DNA of 64,000 nt, from assembly GCF_014750655.1 (NCBI RefSeq), contig NZ_JABBXD010000010.1:28181-92180 (forward strand). The letters are read 5' to 3'. A program made the position numbers and the translations under genes. The stretch is from Salinimonas profundi (GTDB taxonomy: Bacteria > Pseudomonadota > Gammaproteobacteria > Enterobacterales > Alteromonadaceae). The notes beneath the pieces were generated by a model. The model saw only the letters and a list, made by a program, of their open reading frames with translations, searched no databases and was not told the origin of the DNA. This document shows positions 49,556-59,436 of the stretch, piece after piece (the stretch's first letter is position 1; each line of letters starts with the position of its first letter).

Positions 49556-49819
49556 ATGGCAAAAGATCACGGTAAGCAGATCAAAAATGACGATACTTAC
49601 GAAGAGCTCAGAGATCAGGGCTATAGCAAGGAAAAATCAGCAAGAATTGCCAATGCGCAGGCTAACTCAGACCAGCATCCTTCAGAAAAAGGCGGCAAAG
49701 GCAAAAAATACGAAAAGCGTACGAAACAGGCGCTTTATGACAAAGCGAAAGAAGTCGGTATAGAAGGACGGTCAAAAATGTCTAAAGATGAGCTTATCGA
49801 CGCCCTGCGAAATCATTAA
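49556..49819 (+). CDS. Small Rho-N/SAP-like protein
   Basis: This is an 87-residue, highly charged protein from ATG 49556, with GGGGT about 8 bases upstream; the frame is open 12 codons more. The N-terminal half YEELRDQGYSKEKSARIANAQAN resembles a family seen near stress genes. The C-terminal half KQALYDKAKEVGIEGRSKMSKDELIDALR is a Rho termination-factor N-terminal or SAP-type motif able to bind nucleic acid. Its function is unknown. Confidence 0.78.
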   Translation: MAKDHGKQIKNDDTYEELRDQGYSKEKSARIANAQANSDQHPSEKGGKGKKYEKRTKQALYDKAKEVGIEGRSKMSKDELIDALRNH

Positions 49820-49829
49820 GGGTGTAGGT

Positions 49830-50855
49830 TTACCAGCGCGATAAAATTTGTTGATAAACCTCTTCATCCAGCAAACTCGGACGCAGAACAGGTGTGACGT
49901 CGCTCATCAGACCGAGAGCCCCCTGCCAGTCTGATGCAGTTTCACCATTGATATAAAAGGTGGACGCATCAGAGACGCTACTCGTATCGAGCGGATAGGC
50001 CAGCGTCAGAGCGCTCGCTTCAAGCTTGGGGTGAGTAACAGCGCGACTGGTGATGAACTCAGCAGTTCCATCACCGTCTATATCTTTAGTCAACCAGGCG
50101 ACGTTAAGCAGTTCATTGAAGGTACCATCATTTTGCATTTCATCAATTGTTGAATTAAATGCTTCAACTACTGCCTGATTACCTTCCCCTGATGACATTG
50201 CCAGGCGAAAGCCAGCTGTAATCAAAGGTACTTTTGAAAAGTGCAGAAGTTGCTCGCCTTCGCTTCTTAATAAACGATTAAATTCATCCACTAACAAGCG
50301 TGACGACATCAGATAATAAGAGCGATCATCTGCAAGTTGCTTGAAAGCATCAAAGGTAGAGGGATTTCTGGCCCATTTGATATCTTTAATCAGGCGGACT
50401 TTATCGGTATTGGCAAACCGGTTTTCTATAGCAACACGACGGTCCATCAGGTGCTCAATTTCAGCAACGGAGATGACCGCTTCATGCTTACTGATTGCGA
50501 ACAGATAAAGCGGCAGATAGGGCTTTGAATACAGGAATGCAGACTTTTTCTCGTCAAGATCGACAAATGCATAATGACCATCGATTTTCCCACTGAGCAG
50601 ACCGCTACCCAAAAATGCCGGTCGCATTACCTCAAGTGTCACATCCTGCTCCATGCGAGAAAAAGCTTCGCGCATGATCGCATTAATCCGAGCGGGCTTG
50701 TCACCGTCATCAATAAAGGTGGGCAATTGCGCTGCGCCCAGCTTGATCTCAGCACCTGCCACGGAACTGAACAAGCCCAGTATCATACACATACATACCG
50801 TTAAACCACGCACAGACTCACCTTTATCGTTATTTGTGTTAATTCTTACACTCAT
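49830..50855 (-). CDS. Periplasmic solute-binding-like protein
   Basis: This is a 341-residue protein with an N-terminal signal (hydrophobic about 17-33, ending VAGAE). Most of the mature chain looks like a family 3 solute-binding fold (INAIMREAFSRM, AFVDLDEKKSAFLYSKPYLPLYLFAIS, VVEAFNSTIDEMQNDGTFNELL). It contains DIDGDGTAE, a possible EF-hand-like calcium loop. No transport genes are adjacent, so it may be a stand-alone sensor or binding protein. The ligand is unknown. Confidence 0.72.
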   Translation of the reverse strand: MSVRINTNNDKGESVRGLTVCMCMILGLFSSVAGAEIKLGAAQLPTFIDDGDKPARINAIMREAFSRMEQDVTLEVMRPAFLGSGLLSGKIDGHYAFVDLDEKKSAFLYSKPYLPLYLFAISKHEAVISVAEIEHLMDRRVAIENRFANTDKVRLIKDIKWARNPSTFDAFKQLADDRSYYLMSSRLLVDEFNRLLRSEGEQLLHFSKVPLITAGFRLAMSSGEGNQAVVEAFNSTIDEMQNDGTFNELLNVAWLTKDIDGDGTAEFITSRAVTHPKLEASALTLAYPLDTSSVSDASTFYINGETASDWQGALGLMSDVTPVLRPSLLDEEVYQQILSRW

Positions 50856-50914
50856 GTTCAGTGTAGCGGTTTTCGATGACCGATAGCAAAAAAGACGAGT
50901 TAAAAGAATGAAAT

Positions 50915-50938
50915 AAAAAAGCCGCCTCTAAGGGCGGC
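50915..50938 (-). terminator. Intrinsic terminator of the M28 peptidase gene
   Basis: GCCGCC (50921-50926), loop TCTAAG and GGCGGC (50933-50938), with six A residues at 50915-50920 that give a T-tract on the minus strand. Confidence 0.88.
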
Positions 50939-50945
50939 TTCGTCG

Positions 50946-52313
50946 TTATTCGCCGAAACTGCCGGCTGCGCCGGGAAATACCACCGGACTTTCATAGCCG
51001 TCTTTACTGACGCTTGCTACGCCGAAGAAGTAGTTGTCGATAACCACATTCTCGAGCGTGAACTCGTTGACGTTACCTACAAACTTACTGTACTGCCATT
51101 GCGGAGCATCCGTATAGCGCCAGTATATCTTGTAGCCGGCCAGTTGCGGGTTTTGGTTACTATCAAGGCCGTTCCATCGCAGTGTCGTAGAGGGTTTTAC
51201 TGCGCCTTCAATCTGTACGTCAGCGGGTGGTGCAGGGGCCCAGGACATGGCGGCCAGGCTCACCGCATTTAATGAAGTCAGTTTCGCGGCATACTCAAAA
51301 TTGACACCATCAAGCGTATCACCGTACTCAACGCCGTTTTCCGTGCGAAGATCCTGATGCTGGCGCTCGTAATTTTCGTTGGTTTCCATGATACGAATAC
51401 CCGGATAACCAAGGTCATTGAACGGGCGGTGATGACCGCCACGACCATAGCGGTCCAGGCGATAAACAACCATTGTATCTAAGTTGGGGATGAACTGATC
51501 GGCAAGCTTATCGATATAACGAGCCAGATTACGTGACGGTGAGTCAACCTCACCTCCGGTAAATCGGCGAGTCGTGGCTTCCTCGTCAGTTTCGGTCACG
51601 CGTGTGCCTTCAGCAAACAGACGGGCGGTTGTATTATTGATGACGCCATTGACCCCTTCAATATTGCCAATCATATCGTTGTTTAAAACCGCTTTAAGAC
51701 GCCAGTTCTCTTCCTGCGCTTTCTTTGCCAGAATTTTGCCACCAAACAGGCCCTGCTCTTCACCGGAAAGAGCCGCATAAACAATACTGCCATTAAATTT
51801 ATACTGGCTCAGTACTCTGGCAGCTTCCAGTGTACCAGCCACACCAGAGGCATTATCATTGGCACCAGGCGAATCAGAGGTTGCGTCCATCACGTCAGAT
51901 ACCCGTGAGTCAATATCACCTGACATCAGCACGTAGCGATCAGGATCGGTAGTGCCACGCTGAATCGCCACAACATTGACGACCTCAGTGGCTTCGGGAA
52001 TGCGCTTTTCACCGCTGATGGTGTCACCTACGAACATGACTTCAAGACAGCCGCCACATTCTTTTGATATGGCTTCAAATTCCTGTTTGATCCAGCGGCG
52101 GGCTGCACCGATGCCGCGGGTGTCAGACTCAGTTTCAGATAAGGTATGACGGGTACCAAAGCCCACCAGTTTTTCAATGTCCTGCTCAATCCGATCAGCG
52201 GATACATCCGCAACAATGTCATGAAGCTTGTCAGTATCTTTTGCCTGGGCAGAAGATAGAGTGAGAGGCAAGGTAAGTAGTGCTGCAGCGGTTACGCTGA
52301 GGCGTGGTTTCAT
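50946..52313 (-). CDS. Secreted M28 family zinc peptidase
   Basis: This is a 455-residue exported aminopeptidase-like enzyme with a signal peptide (about 1-24, ending AQAKD). The M28 core spans about 40-350, with Asp153 (PGANDNASG), Glu185-Glu186 (LSGEEQG), LNNDMIGN and a His in GRGGHHRPFNDLGYPGIRI. The first zinc ligand position, normally His in GAHYDS, reads Asp133 in SGDIDSR. The C-terminal 95 residues (about 360-455) resemble a fibronectin type III domain (STTLRWNGLDSN, LAGYKIYWR). Substrates are unknown; a nutritional role is likely. Confidence 0.88.
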   Translation of the reverse strand: MKPRLSVTAAALLTLPLTLSSAQAKDTDKLHDIVADVSADRIEQDIEKLVGFGTRHTLSETESDTRGIGAARRWIKQEFEAISKECGGCLEVMFVGDTISGEKRIPEATEVVNVVAIQRGTTDPDRYVLMSGDIDSRVSDVMDATSDSPGANDNASGVAGTLEAARVLSQYKFNGSIVYAALSGEEQGLFGGKILAKKAQEENWRLKAVLNNDMIGNIEGVNGVINNTTARLFAEGTRVTETDEEATTRRFTGGEVDSPSRNLARYIDKLADQFIPNLDTMVVYRLDRYGRGGHHRPFNDLGYPGIRIMETNENYERQHQDLRTENGVEYGDTLDGVNFEYAAKLTSLNAVSLAAMSWAPAPPADVQIEGAVKPSTTLRWNGLDSNQNPQLAGYKIYWRYTDAPQWQYSKFVGNVNEFTLENVVIDNYFFGVASVSKDGYESPVVFPGAAGSFGE

Positions 52314-52339
52314 GAGTGCTCCTTCAAAGCTTGTTATGT

Positions 52340-52373
52340 CACCACGCCTTATAATTATTGAGGTGGCGTGGTG
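52340..52373 (-). terminator. Hairpin downstream of fre
   Basis: CACCACGCC (52340-52348) and GGCGTGGTG (52365-52373) form a perfect 9-bp stem with a 16-base loop, immediately after the fre stop on the minus strand. There is no T-tract. Confidence 0.5.
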
Positions 52374-53069
52374 TTAGATAAAGGCGTATGCATCACCGAA
52401 TAACTGATCATCAGGCAGCTTTCGCTCATAGAAATCATCTCTGGCCGCTTTGGCCATTTCAAATCTGCCGGCGATGTATACCTGCTTGTCCGATAAATCG
52501 GTATAGTCTGCTAATACGGCATGATGTACCCAACCGGTTCTTCCCTGCCAGTTTTCATCGGCGTATTCCACGACCGGGATAAACGAAAACTGTTCGTTTT
52601 CTTCAGCCATACTGGTCAATTCGTCGAACAAGTACAAATCTTCTTTATTTCTGCCGCCCCAGTAAAGGGTAACCGGCGTGTGCGGATGGTCCTTCAACGA
52701 TTGCTGCAATATCGAGTAAGCATAGGAAAAACCTGTTCCGCCGGCGATCAGGATCATCGGCTTACCATTTGACTGCAGGTGTGCCTCACCATGACCACCG
52801 CTTATCGTAATTTCACCTTCACTTTTCATACGCTCAAGCACTTCACTGGCGTAAGCGTTATTCTCATCAGCCCCGATATGCAATTCTATCTGCTGATTAT
52901 TGTATGCCGCATTGGCAATTGAGAAGGGGCGCTTGTCGGTTTCTCCCATATGCACCAGTACATACTGACCTGCATAAAAGTCGACCGGGCTGGCGGGCGT
53001 TAACACAACTTTGTAAACCGCTTCGGTCAACGGCGTGATGGCGTCAACCTGACATAAAATATCTGACAT
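52374..53069 (-). CDS. fre: NAD(P)H-flavin reductase
   Basis: Fre reduces free flavins with NAD(P)H. It has 231 residues (E. coli 233). The flavin-binding RPFSIAN is near residue 45, the nucleotide-binding LIAGGTGFSYAYSIL near 107-120, and YWGGRNKEDLYL and VYIAGRFEMAKAARDDF follow. It lies directly downstream of ubiD, the same order as in E. coli. Reduced FMN from Fre could supply the prenylated-FMN cofactor of UbiD; that link is an inference. Confidence 0.94.
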   Translation of the reverse strand: MSDILCQVDAITPLTEAVYKVVLTPASPVDFYAGQYVLVHMGETDKRPFSIANAAYNNQQIELHIGADENNAYASEVLERMKSEGEITISGGHGEAHLQSNGKPMILIAGGTGFSYAYSILQQSLKDHPHTPVTLYWGGRNKEDLYLFDELTSMAEENEQFSFIPVVEYADENWQGRTGWVHHAVLADYTDLSDKQVYIAGRFEMAKAARDDFYERKLPDDQLFGDAYAFI

Positions 53070-53108
53070 GTACTCTCTTCTTAACTGAATTCGCTTAACG
53101 ATGGCGAG

Positions 53109-54578
53109 CTAGTCCATGATACCAAGCTCATTCCAGATGTCATCCACGCGCTGTTTGACATCATCGTCCATGAGAATGGGTTCGCCCCATTCGCGATTGG
53201 TTTCACCGGGCATTTTATTCGTTGCATCCATGCCCATCTTAGAACCTAAGCCTGAAACCGGCGATGCAAAATCAAGATAGTCGATGGGGGTGTTCTCCAC
53301 CATCACCGTATCACGAGCAGGATCCATACGAGTAGTAATGGCCCAGATCACGTCGTTCCAATCACGGGCATTCACATCGTCATCGCATACAATGACAAAC
53401 TTGGTGTACATGAACTGACGTAAAAAAGACCACACGCCCATCATGACGCGTTTGGCGTGCCCGGGGTATTGCTTCTTCATCGTGACTACCGCCATACGAT
53501 AGGAACAGCCTTCTGGCGGCAGATAAAAGTCGACAATTTCCGGAAACTGTTTTTGCAGAATGGGCACAAACACCTCATTCAGGGCAACGCCCAGAATGGC
53601 GGGCTCATCCGGCGGACGGCCTGTGTAGGTAGAATGATAAATAGGCTGTTTGCGATGCGTGATATGGGTAACGGTGAATACCGGAAAGGTGTCTACCTCA
53701 TTATAGTAGCCGGTATGATCGCCGTAGGGTCCTTCGGGCGCTGTCTCGTTCTGGTCGATGTAGCCCTCAAGAACAATCTCGGCACTGGCCGGAACCTGCA
53801 GGTCATTACTGACTGATTTTACTACCTCGGTTTTGTCACCCCGCAGTAAACCGGCAAATGCATATTCTGACAAGGTGTCAGGCACCGGTGTCACCGCCCC
53901 CAGTATGGTGGCCGGATCGGCGCCAAGAGCAACCGAAACCGGGTAGGGCTCGCCGGGATGTTCCTGACACCACTCGCGAAAATCCAGCGCGCCGCCGCGA
54001 TGAGAAAGCCAGCGCATGATAAGCTTATTTTTACCCAGCAGCTGTTGGCGGTAAATACCCAGGTTCTGGCGCTTTTTATGCGGCCCCCGGGTGATGGTCA
54101 GGCCCCACGTAATAAGCGGTGCTGCATCGCCCGGCCAGCAGCGCTGAATGGGCAAACTGGTTAAATCCACCTCATCACCGCTGACTACAACTTCCTGACA
54201 AGGGGCCTTTCGCACTTCCTTGGCAGGCATATTTAACACCTGTTTGAAAACCGGCAGTTTGCTCCACAAATCCTTTATGCCTTTAGGCGGCTCAGGCTCT
54301 TTCAGATACGCCAGCAGCTTACCTACCTCGCGCAGTGCATGAACACTGTCCTGCCCCATGCCCAGCGCAACCCGCTCGGGTGTACCAAACAGGTTAGCCA
54401 ATACCGGTATGTTGCTACCCTTAGGATTTTCAAATAACAGGGCAGGGCCCCCGGCACGTAATGTGCGATCAGCAATTTCGGTCATTTCCAGGTTGGTATC
54501 TATTTCCCGGGAGATCCGCTTTAACTGCCCCTGAGCTTCCAGTTTGGCAATAAAGTCACGCAGGTCTTTGTATTTCAT
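53109..54578 (-). CDS. ubiD: 4-hydroxy-3-polyprenylbenzoate decarboxylase UbiD
   Basis: UbiD decarboxylates the prenylated hydroxybenzoate in ubiquinone synthesis using prenylated FMN. From ATG 54578 ([14 protein letters not shown]) it has 489 residues (E. coli 497); the open frame extends 20 codons further. [58 protein letters not shown] and [20 protein letters not shown] are characteristic. fre follows 39 bases after the stop. Confidence 0.96.
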   Translation of the reverse strand: MKYKDLRDFIAKLEAQGQLKRISREIDTNLEMTEIADRTLRAGGPALLFENPKGSNIPVLANLFGTPERVALGMGQDSVHALREVGKLLAYLKEPEPPKGIKDLWSKLPVFKQVLNMPAKEVRKAPCQEVVVSGDEVDLTSLPIQRCWPGDAAPLITWGLTITRGPHKKRQNLGIYRQQLLGKNKLIMRWLSHRGGALDFREWCQEHPGEPYPVSVALGADPATILGAVTPVPDTLSEYAFAGLLRGDKTEVVKSVSNDLQVPASAEIVLEGYIDQNETAPEGPYGDHTGYYNEVDTFPVFTVTHITHRKQPIYHSTYTGRPPDEPAILGVALNEVFVPILQKQFPEIVDFYLPPEGCSYRMAVVTMKKQYPGHAKRVMMGVWSFLRQFMYTKFVIVCDDDVNARDWNDVIWAITTRMDPARDTVMVENTPIDYLDFASPVSGLGSKMGMDATNKMPGETNREWGEPILMDDDVKQRVDDIWNELGIMD

Positions 54579-54780
54579 GAGTATCAAACGGTCTTTTTGT
54601 TCTTTAAGGTTGGCTGCAGTATACATCATACTTTGCATAAGATTCAGTGCGAACCAGCGTGGGCAAAAAAACGAATTGCACAGTATTTTCGCTGGACACC
54701 GATACAGAAAGGGTGTGAGATAGGCGATGCGTGGTATTTTGCTGATACCGCTTTAATGACTGTCTTACCGAGGAGACGCT

Positions 54781-55026
54781 ATGAGTACTTTTGATAATGC
54801 CATGACCGAAGAACTCAATCTGTTATTAAAATTTCCCAGCGACAGCTTTATGCAAGGGTTGAAAATACATCACGACGCCAGCAATGCTATCGTTAATGCT
54901 GCTCAGCGCTTGTATACCAAGGGGCTTATCACCCAGCCTGATGGTGGCTACCTGACAGATCTGGGTATTGATGTGGCAGATCATGCCCGCAAAGTTTTCA
55001 GCGCGCTGTTTTCAAAACTTAATTAA
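54781..55026 (+). CDS. TIGR02647 family small protein
   Basis: This 81-residue protein is a conserved hypothetical of TIGR02647 type. ELNLLLKFPSDSFMQGLKIHHDASNAIVNAAQRLYTKGLITQPDGGYLTDLGID has the look of a small winged-helix domain. GAGGAGA lies just upstream of the ATG. No function is established. It is a single gene, divergent from ubiD. Confidence 0.82.
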   Translation: MSTFDNAMTEELNLLLKFPSDSFMQGLKIHHDASNAIVNAAQRLYTKGLITQPDGGYLTDLGIDVADHARKVFSALFSKLN

Positions 55027-55102
55027 CGGCTAATTTCCTGCTTCAGATTTACCCGCTATTGCCGATAGCAATAAGGCAAAACGTTCAGATTTCGGGTCAG
55101 CT

Positions 55103-55720
55103 ATGATAAAGCAGTTAATCATTCTTACGTTCGCCCTGCTGTGTGCAGGGTCGGTACATGCTCAGCAGTTAAAAGCCGTTCAGCTTTATACGCAAAATGA
55201 GCTGATAACACTGATCAATGCTAATGCGCATCTTGATCGTGTTGTTGCTGACCGCTGTCAGTTAGTGCAGGACATAGAAGCGCACGCTGAGGTGTTAAAA
55301 GAACCTGCTTATCAGTTCCTGTGGGGAGACATGCTGGCCTGGGGCGTTTGTGTAGACGCTGAGCCCGAGCGTGGCATTAAATTCATGCGCAGTGCCGCGC
55401 AGCAGGGCTTGCCCGCCGCACTTGAACAACTGGGCCGTTACTATGCCACCGGTAAGCTGGTGCAGCAGGATAATCAGCGGGCTGTAATTTACCTCAGAGA
55501 AGCCGCTGCACTGGGCAATTTAAATGCGCAGTTGCAATTAGTGAAGCTGTTCATTGACGGGCATGGCAGCCCGTATGATTATGAAGATGCCTATCGCTGG
55601 CTATTTAATGCAGTGACTGACAATAAAAACACGCACGCCAAAATTGACCGCTATCTCGACCGGCTGGAACAGCTCATGCACCCTAAAGCGGTACGAAACG
55701 CCCGCCAGGTTGTCTATTAA
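55103..55720 (+). CDS. motX: Sodium-type polar flagellar motor protein MotX
   Basis: MotX forms, with MotY, the periplasmic T ring that holds the Na+-driven PomAB stators. It has 205 residues with a signal peptide (about 1-20, ending VHAQQ). AVQLYTQNELITLIN, VVADRCQLVQDIEAHAEVLK.PAYQFLWGDMLAWGVC and the Sel1-like repeats ALEQLGRYYATGKLVQQDNQRAVIYLREAAALGNLNAQ match Vibrio MotX as I remember it. It implies a sodium-driven polar flagellum. It is isolated from other flagellar genes, as motX often is. Confidence 0.88.
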   Translation: MIKQLIILTFALLCAGSVHAQQLKAVQLYTQNELITLINANAHLDRVVADRCQLVQDIEAHAEVLKEPAYQFLWGDMLAWGVCVDAEPERGIKFMRSAAQQGLPAALEQLGRYYATGKLVQQDNQRAVIYLREAAALGNLNAQLQLVKLFIDGHGSPYDYEDAYRWLFNAVTDNKNTHAKIDRYLDRLEQLMHPKAVRNARQVVY

Positions 55721-55898
55721 GCGTATCGATCTTCCCCGCTTCGCCCTCAGTAAAAGCCAGATAAGTCGGTAAAGACAGAATTTTGTGACGGCGTATCGTT
55801 AACGATGCGCCGGATAAGCCGTGTTTTCACGCTGATAACTGTTATACTGGCGCCATACTTTATTTATTGAACTACATCAAGGGCGAAAGACGAACTGC

Positions 55899-58214
55899 AT
55901 GAGTGACGACCCCCATTACCAGCGCGAGAAAGAAAAATATGAAAACCCGGTAGCCAGTCGGGAGTTTCTTATGTCGGTTATCAAAGAACATGGCAAGCCG
56001 ATTTCCTTTCTTGAAATTTGCGCAGCGGTTGGTGCGCAAAGTGAGGAAAGCCACATTGGCGTGCAACGCCGGCTTCGCGCCATGGAACGGGAAGGTCAGG
56101 TTCAGTTCACAAAAAGCAAACGCTACATCCTGCAGGATAAAGATGAGCTGATCCGGGGACGAATCATTGGTCACCGCGACGGCTTTGGTTTTCTGCGCCC
56201 TGAGGACAACAGCGGCGACCTGTATATTAGCGGTGGTCAGATGCAGCTTTTCCTGCATGATGATGTGGTTGATGCCCGCGTCAGCGGCACGGACAGAAAA
56301 GGGCGTAAGGAAGGATATATCGTGGCTGTCTTTGAGCCACGGGAAGAGCCTATTGTTGGCCGCTATTTTACTGAACAGGGTTTTGGTGTAGTGATTCCTG
56401 ACGATAGCCGCATTAATCACGAAATTGTCATTCCGCCGGAAAGTGTCAATGGCGCCAGAATGGGGCAGGTGGTAGTCGTTGAGCTGACTCAGCGACCTCG
56501 CCGGCGCGTAAGCCCGGTAGGTAAAATCACTGAAATCCTCGGTGAACATATGGCGCCGGGTATGGAAATTGAAATGGCGTTACGCACATTTGATATTCCC
56601 CACCAGTGGCCACAAGGCGTAGAACGCGCAGTAAGCAGTTTAACTGAACAGGTTCCGGAAGATGCTAAACAGGGCAGAATTGATTTAAGACAATTACCTC
56701 TGGTGACCATTGATGGCGAAGATGCCAGAGACTTTGATGATGCGGTGTTCTGTGAACCACTGGATGATGGTGGTTGGCAATTGTGGGTCGCCATAGCTGA
56801 TGTCAGTCATTATGTGCGACCGGGTACGGCGCTGGATACAGAAGCGGTAAATCGTGGTAATTCAGTGTATTTTCCCGAGCAGGTTATCCCCATGCTCCCC
56901 GAAGTGCTGTCCAATGGCTTATGCTCGCTGAACCCCGAAGTAGACCGCTTGTGCATGGTCTGCGAAATGACAATCTCTGCAGAAGGCAAGCTACAGGCTT
57001 ATCAGTTCTATGAAGCAGTGATGAACTCTCATGCCAGACTTACTTACAATAAGGTCTGGCACATTTTGCAGGGCGATAAAGATCTGCACCAGCGTTATGA
57101 GTCGCACGTCGGCCATCTACGTAACCTGCATGATCTTTACCGGGTATTGAGAAAGGCACGGCAGCAGCGTGGCGCAATCGAGTTTGAAACACAGGAAAGT
57201 AAGTTCGTATTCAATGCGCAGCGAAAAATTGAGGATATCGTCCCGGTTGAACGTAATGATGCGCATAAGATGATTGAAGAGTGTATGATTCTGGCAAATG
57301 TCAGCGCGGCGCAAATGCTGGAATCGCACAGCGCGCCAGCACTCTACCGGGTTCATGACAAACCGGATGCTGACCGGCTTACTGCATTTACCTCTTATCT
57401 GGCAGAAATTGGTGTGCCACACCATATAACTGAAGATGCCTCGCCATCTGATTTTACCGCCGTGGTCAACAAAACCCGTAATCGTCCCGATCAGGAACTG
57501 ATTCAGACCATGCTCCTGCGTTCAATGAAGCAAGCCGTGTATGACGGCGACAATGTTGGCCACTTCGGCCTGGCACTTGCGCAATATGCGCACTTCACCT
57601 CTCCGATTCGCCGCTACCCCGACCTCGTAGTGCACCGGGCTATTAAAGGCATCTTGTCTAAAAAGCCGTTTAATCAGAAGGTAGCGGGTGCCAAAGCGTA
57701 TACTGAAGAGGAAATTGAGCAACTCGGCGAACAATGTTCAATGACAGAGCGACGCGCTGATGATGCAACCCGGGATGTTGCCGATTGGCTCAAATGTGAG
57801 TTCATGCAAGATCACGTGGGCAGCAGCTTCGATGGTGTAGTTAGCTCGGTGACAACATTTGGTTTGTTTATCCGGTTGGTGGATTATCATATTGACGGGT
57901 TGGTACACATCACGTCATTGAAAGATGACTTTTACCACTATGATGCGGTGAAACAATCACTGTCAGGCGAATCGGGCGCACGTCAGTTCCGTTTAGGTGA
58001 CACTGTTTCTGTGCAGGTGGCCGCGGTAAATCTGGATGAGCGAAAAATTGACCTGGTACTGGATGATTCCCTGCTTAAGAGCCGTACCGGAAAAAAAGTA
58101 AAGGTGAAATCTGCGGGTAAGAAGTCTTCAGACAAACCTGGCAAACGGGCACCTAAAGATAAGCCTCGCAAAGGGGCGGGTAGTAACAGACCCAATAAAG
58201 GCAAGAAGAAGTAA
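55899..58214 (+). CDS. rnr: Exoribonuclease R
   Basis: RNase R is a 3'-5' exoribonuclease able to degrade structured RNA. It has 771 residues (E. coli 813). An N-terminal helix-turn-helix (about 20-80) is followed by two cold-shock domains (GRIIGHRDGFGFLRPE), the RNB catalytic domain with TIDGEDARDFDDAVF, an S1 domain (DGVVSSVTTFGLFIRLVDYHIDGLVHI) and a Lys-rich tail (about 725-771). The stop is directly followed by the rlmB ATG, so the two form an operon. Confidence 0.97.
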   Translation: MSDDPHYQREKEKYENPVASREFLMSVIKEHGKPISFLEICAAVGAQSEESHIGVQRRLRAMEREGQVQFTKSKRYILQDKDELIRGRIIGHRDGFGFLRPEDNSGDLYISGGQMQLFLHDDVVDARVSGTDRKGRKEGYIVAVFEPREEPIVGRYFTEQGFGVVIPDDSRINHEIVIPPESVNGARMGQVVVVELTQRPRRRVSPVGKITEILGEHMAPGMEIEMALRTFDIPHQWPQGVERAVSSLTEQVPEDAKQGRIDLRQLPLVTIDGEDARDFDDAVFCEPLDDGGWQLWVAIADVSHYVRPGTALDTEAVNRGNSVYFPEQVIPMLPEVLSNGLCSLNPEVDRLCMVCEMTISAEGKLQAYQFYEAVMNSHARLTYNKVWHILQGDKDLHQRYESHVGHLRNLHDLYRVLRKARQQRGAIEFETQESKFVFNAQRKIEDIVPVERNDAHKMIEECMILANVSAAQMLESHSAPALYRVHDKPDADRLTAFTSYLAEIGVPHHITEDASPSDFTAVVNKTRNRPDQELIQTMLLRSMKQAVYDGDNVGHFGLALAQYAHFTSPIRRYPDLVVHRAIKGILSKKPFNQKVAGAKAYTEEEIEQLGEQCSMTERRADDATRDVADWLKCEFMQDHVGSSFDGVVSSVTTFGLFIRLVDYHIDGLVHITSLKDDFYHYDAVKQSLSGESGARQFRLGDTVSVQVAAVNLDERKIDLVLDDSLLKSRTGKKVKVKSAGKKSSDKPGKRAPKDKPRKGAGSNRPNKGKKK

Positions 58215-58952
58215 ATGGCACAAAATGAGTGGTTGTATGGTCTGCACGCAATAGATGCAGTATTGTCGACAGAACCTGAGCGAATCATCGAAATATTTGC
58301 GCTCAAAGGCAGAACCGATGAGCGGCTGAACGATGCTGTGAATCAGGCCCGACGGTTTGGCATCAGCGTTCAGTTTTGTCATCGCAAGGTGCTGGATGAG
58401 AAAGTCAATGGCGAGCAACATCAGGGTATCGTTGCAAAAGCTAAACCGGCCAGGGTACTCGATGAAAGTGACCTGGATAGACTTGTCGGGCAACACCCGT
58501 CACCATTATTTCTGGTACTTGATGGTGTTACCGACCCGCACAATCTGGGGGCTTGCCTGCGAACGGCTAATGCAGCAGGTGCACATGCGGTTATCGTACC
58601 CAAGGATAAGTCAGCTGGCCTCACCGGAACGGCACGTAAAGTTGCATGCGGCGCTGCTGAAACAACACCTTTCATTCAGGTCACCAATCTTTCCCGCACC
58701 CTTAAAGCACTACAGGCTCAGGGTGTGTGGATCATTGGAACAGCCGGTGAGGCAACCCAGGAGATTTATGATGTTGCGCTTAAAGGGCCTATGGCACTGG
58801 TGATGGGAGCTGAAGGTAAGGGCATGCGCAGGCTGACACGTGAGACGTGTGATGAACTGATAAAACTTCCCATGGCAGGCAGTGTTTCAAGCCTGAATGT
58901 GTCGGTAGCTACCGGTATTTGCCTTTACGAAATGGTGCGTCAGCGCCGCTAA
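58215..58952 (+). CDS. rlmB: 23S rRNA Gm2251 2'-O-methyltransferase RlmB
   Basis: RlmB is a SpoU-type methyltransferase acting on G2251 of 23S rRNA. It has 245 residues (E. coli 243). A substrate-binding L30e-like domain (about 1-75) precedes the trefoil-knot SPOUT domain, with [28 protein letters not shown] and [22 protein letters not shown] as motifs 1-3. It abuts rnr with no gap, the rnr-rlmB pair also seen in E. coli. Confidence 0.97.
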   Translation: MAQNEWLYGLHAIDAVLSTEPERIIEIFALKGRTDERLNDAVNQARRFGISVQFCHRKVLDEKVNGEQHQGIVAKAKPARVLDESDLDRLVGQHPSPLFLVLDGVTDPHNLGACLRTANAAGAHAVIVPKDKSAGLTGTARKVACGAAETTPFIQVTNLSRTLKALQAQGVWIIGTAGEATQEIYDVALKGPMALVMGAEGKGMRRLTRETCDELIKLPMAGSVSSLNVSVATGICLYEMVRQRR

Positions 58953-58974
58953 CTCCTTCTCAATGATACCTTTT

Positions 58975-59010
58975 AAGGCTGTAAGTGAATAAATCTTTAC
59001 AGCCTTTTTT
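58975..59010 (+). terminator. Intrinsic terminator of rnr-rlmB
   Basis: AAGGCTGTAA (58975-58984) pairs with TTACAGCCTT (58997-59006), followed by a T-tract to 59010. Confidence 0.9.
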
Positions 59011-59436
59011 GTTTAAAATTTATCCTCCCTCTTTAATCCGCTCAAAAAATACCCTAGCTTAGCCATGTGGTCATTTGTTAACGGTTTGTTGCAAATCGAA
59101 ATGTCCATGCAAATCGTGCGGTTTTATTACTTACTTCATCGTTTTTCTAAAAGATGACATGGGGTATGAAGCATGATAAGTATGTAATAAGTCTTATACA
59201 TAAACCAACTTCGGCTTTTGTATAGTGGCTATGTCGAATCAGACATCTGATTTGAACGCAATGTAGTTTTTCACGGTGTTTAGTAATTCTGAGAGAGGCA
59301 TGGAAAAGCGTCTTTTTCCGATAAAATGAAATCACTGGCAAGCTACAGCAGTAAGTTAAAACCCTTTTGTAACGCTACATTGAAGAGCGAGGGAGAAGTA
59401 ACACCAAAACAATAAAATAAGATAAAAGGACAGCAA
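59011..59436. other. Long region upstream of the S8 protease gene
   Basis: About 425 bases without a supported gene. A TATAGT at 59221-59226 is the best -10 candidate, with no good -35; it would give a leader of about 200 bases. No repeats or RNA gene recognised. Confidence 0.45.
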
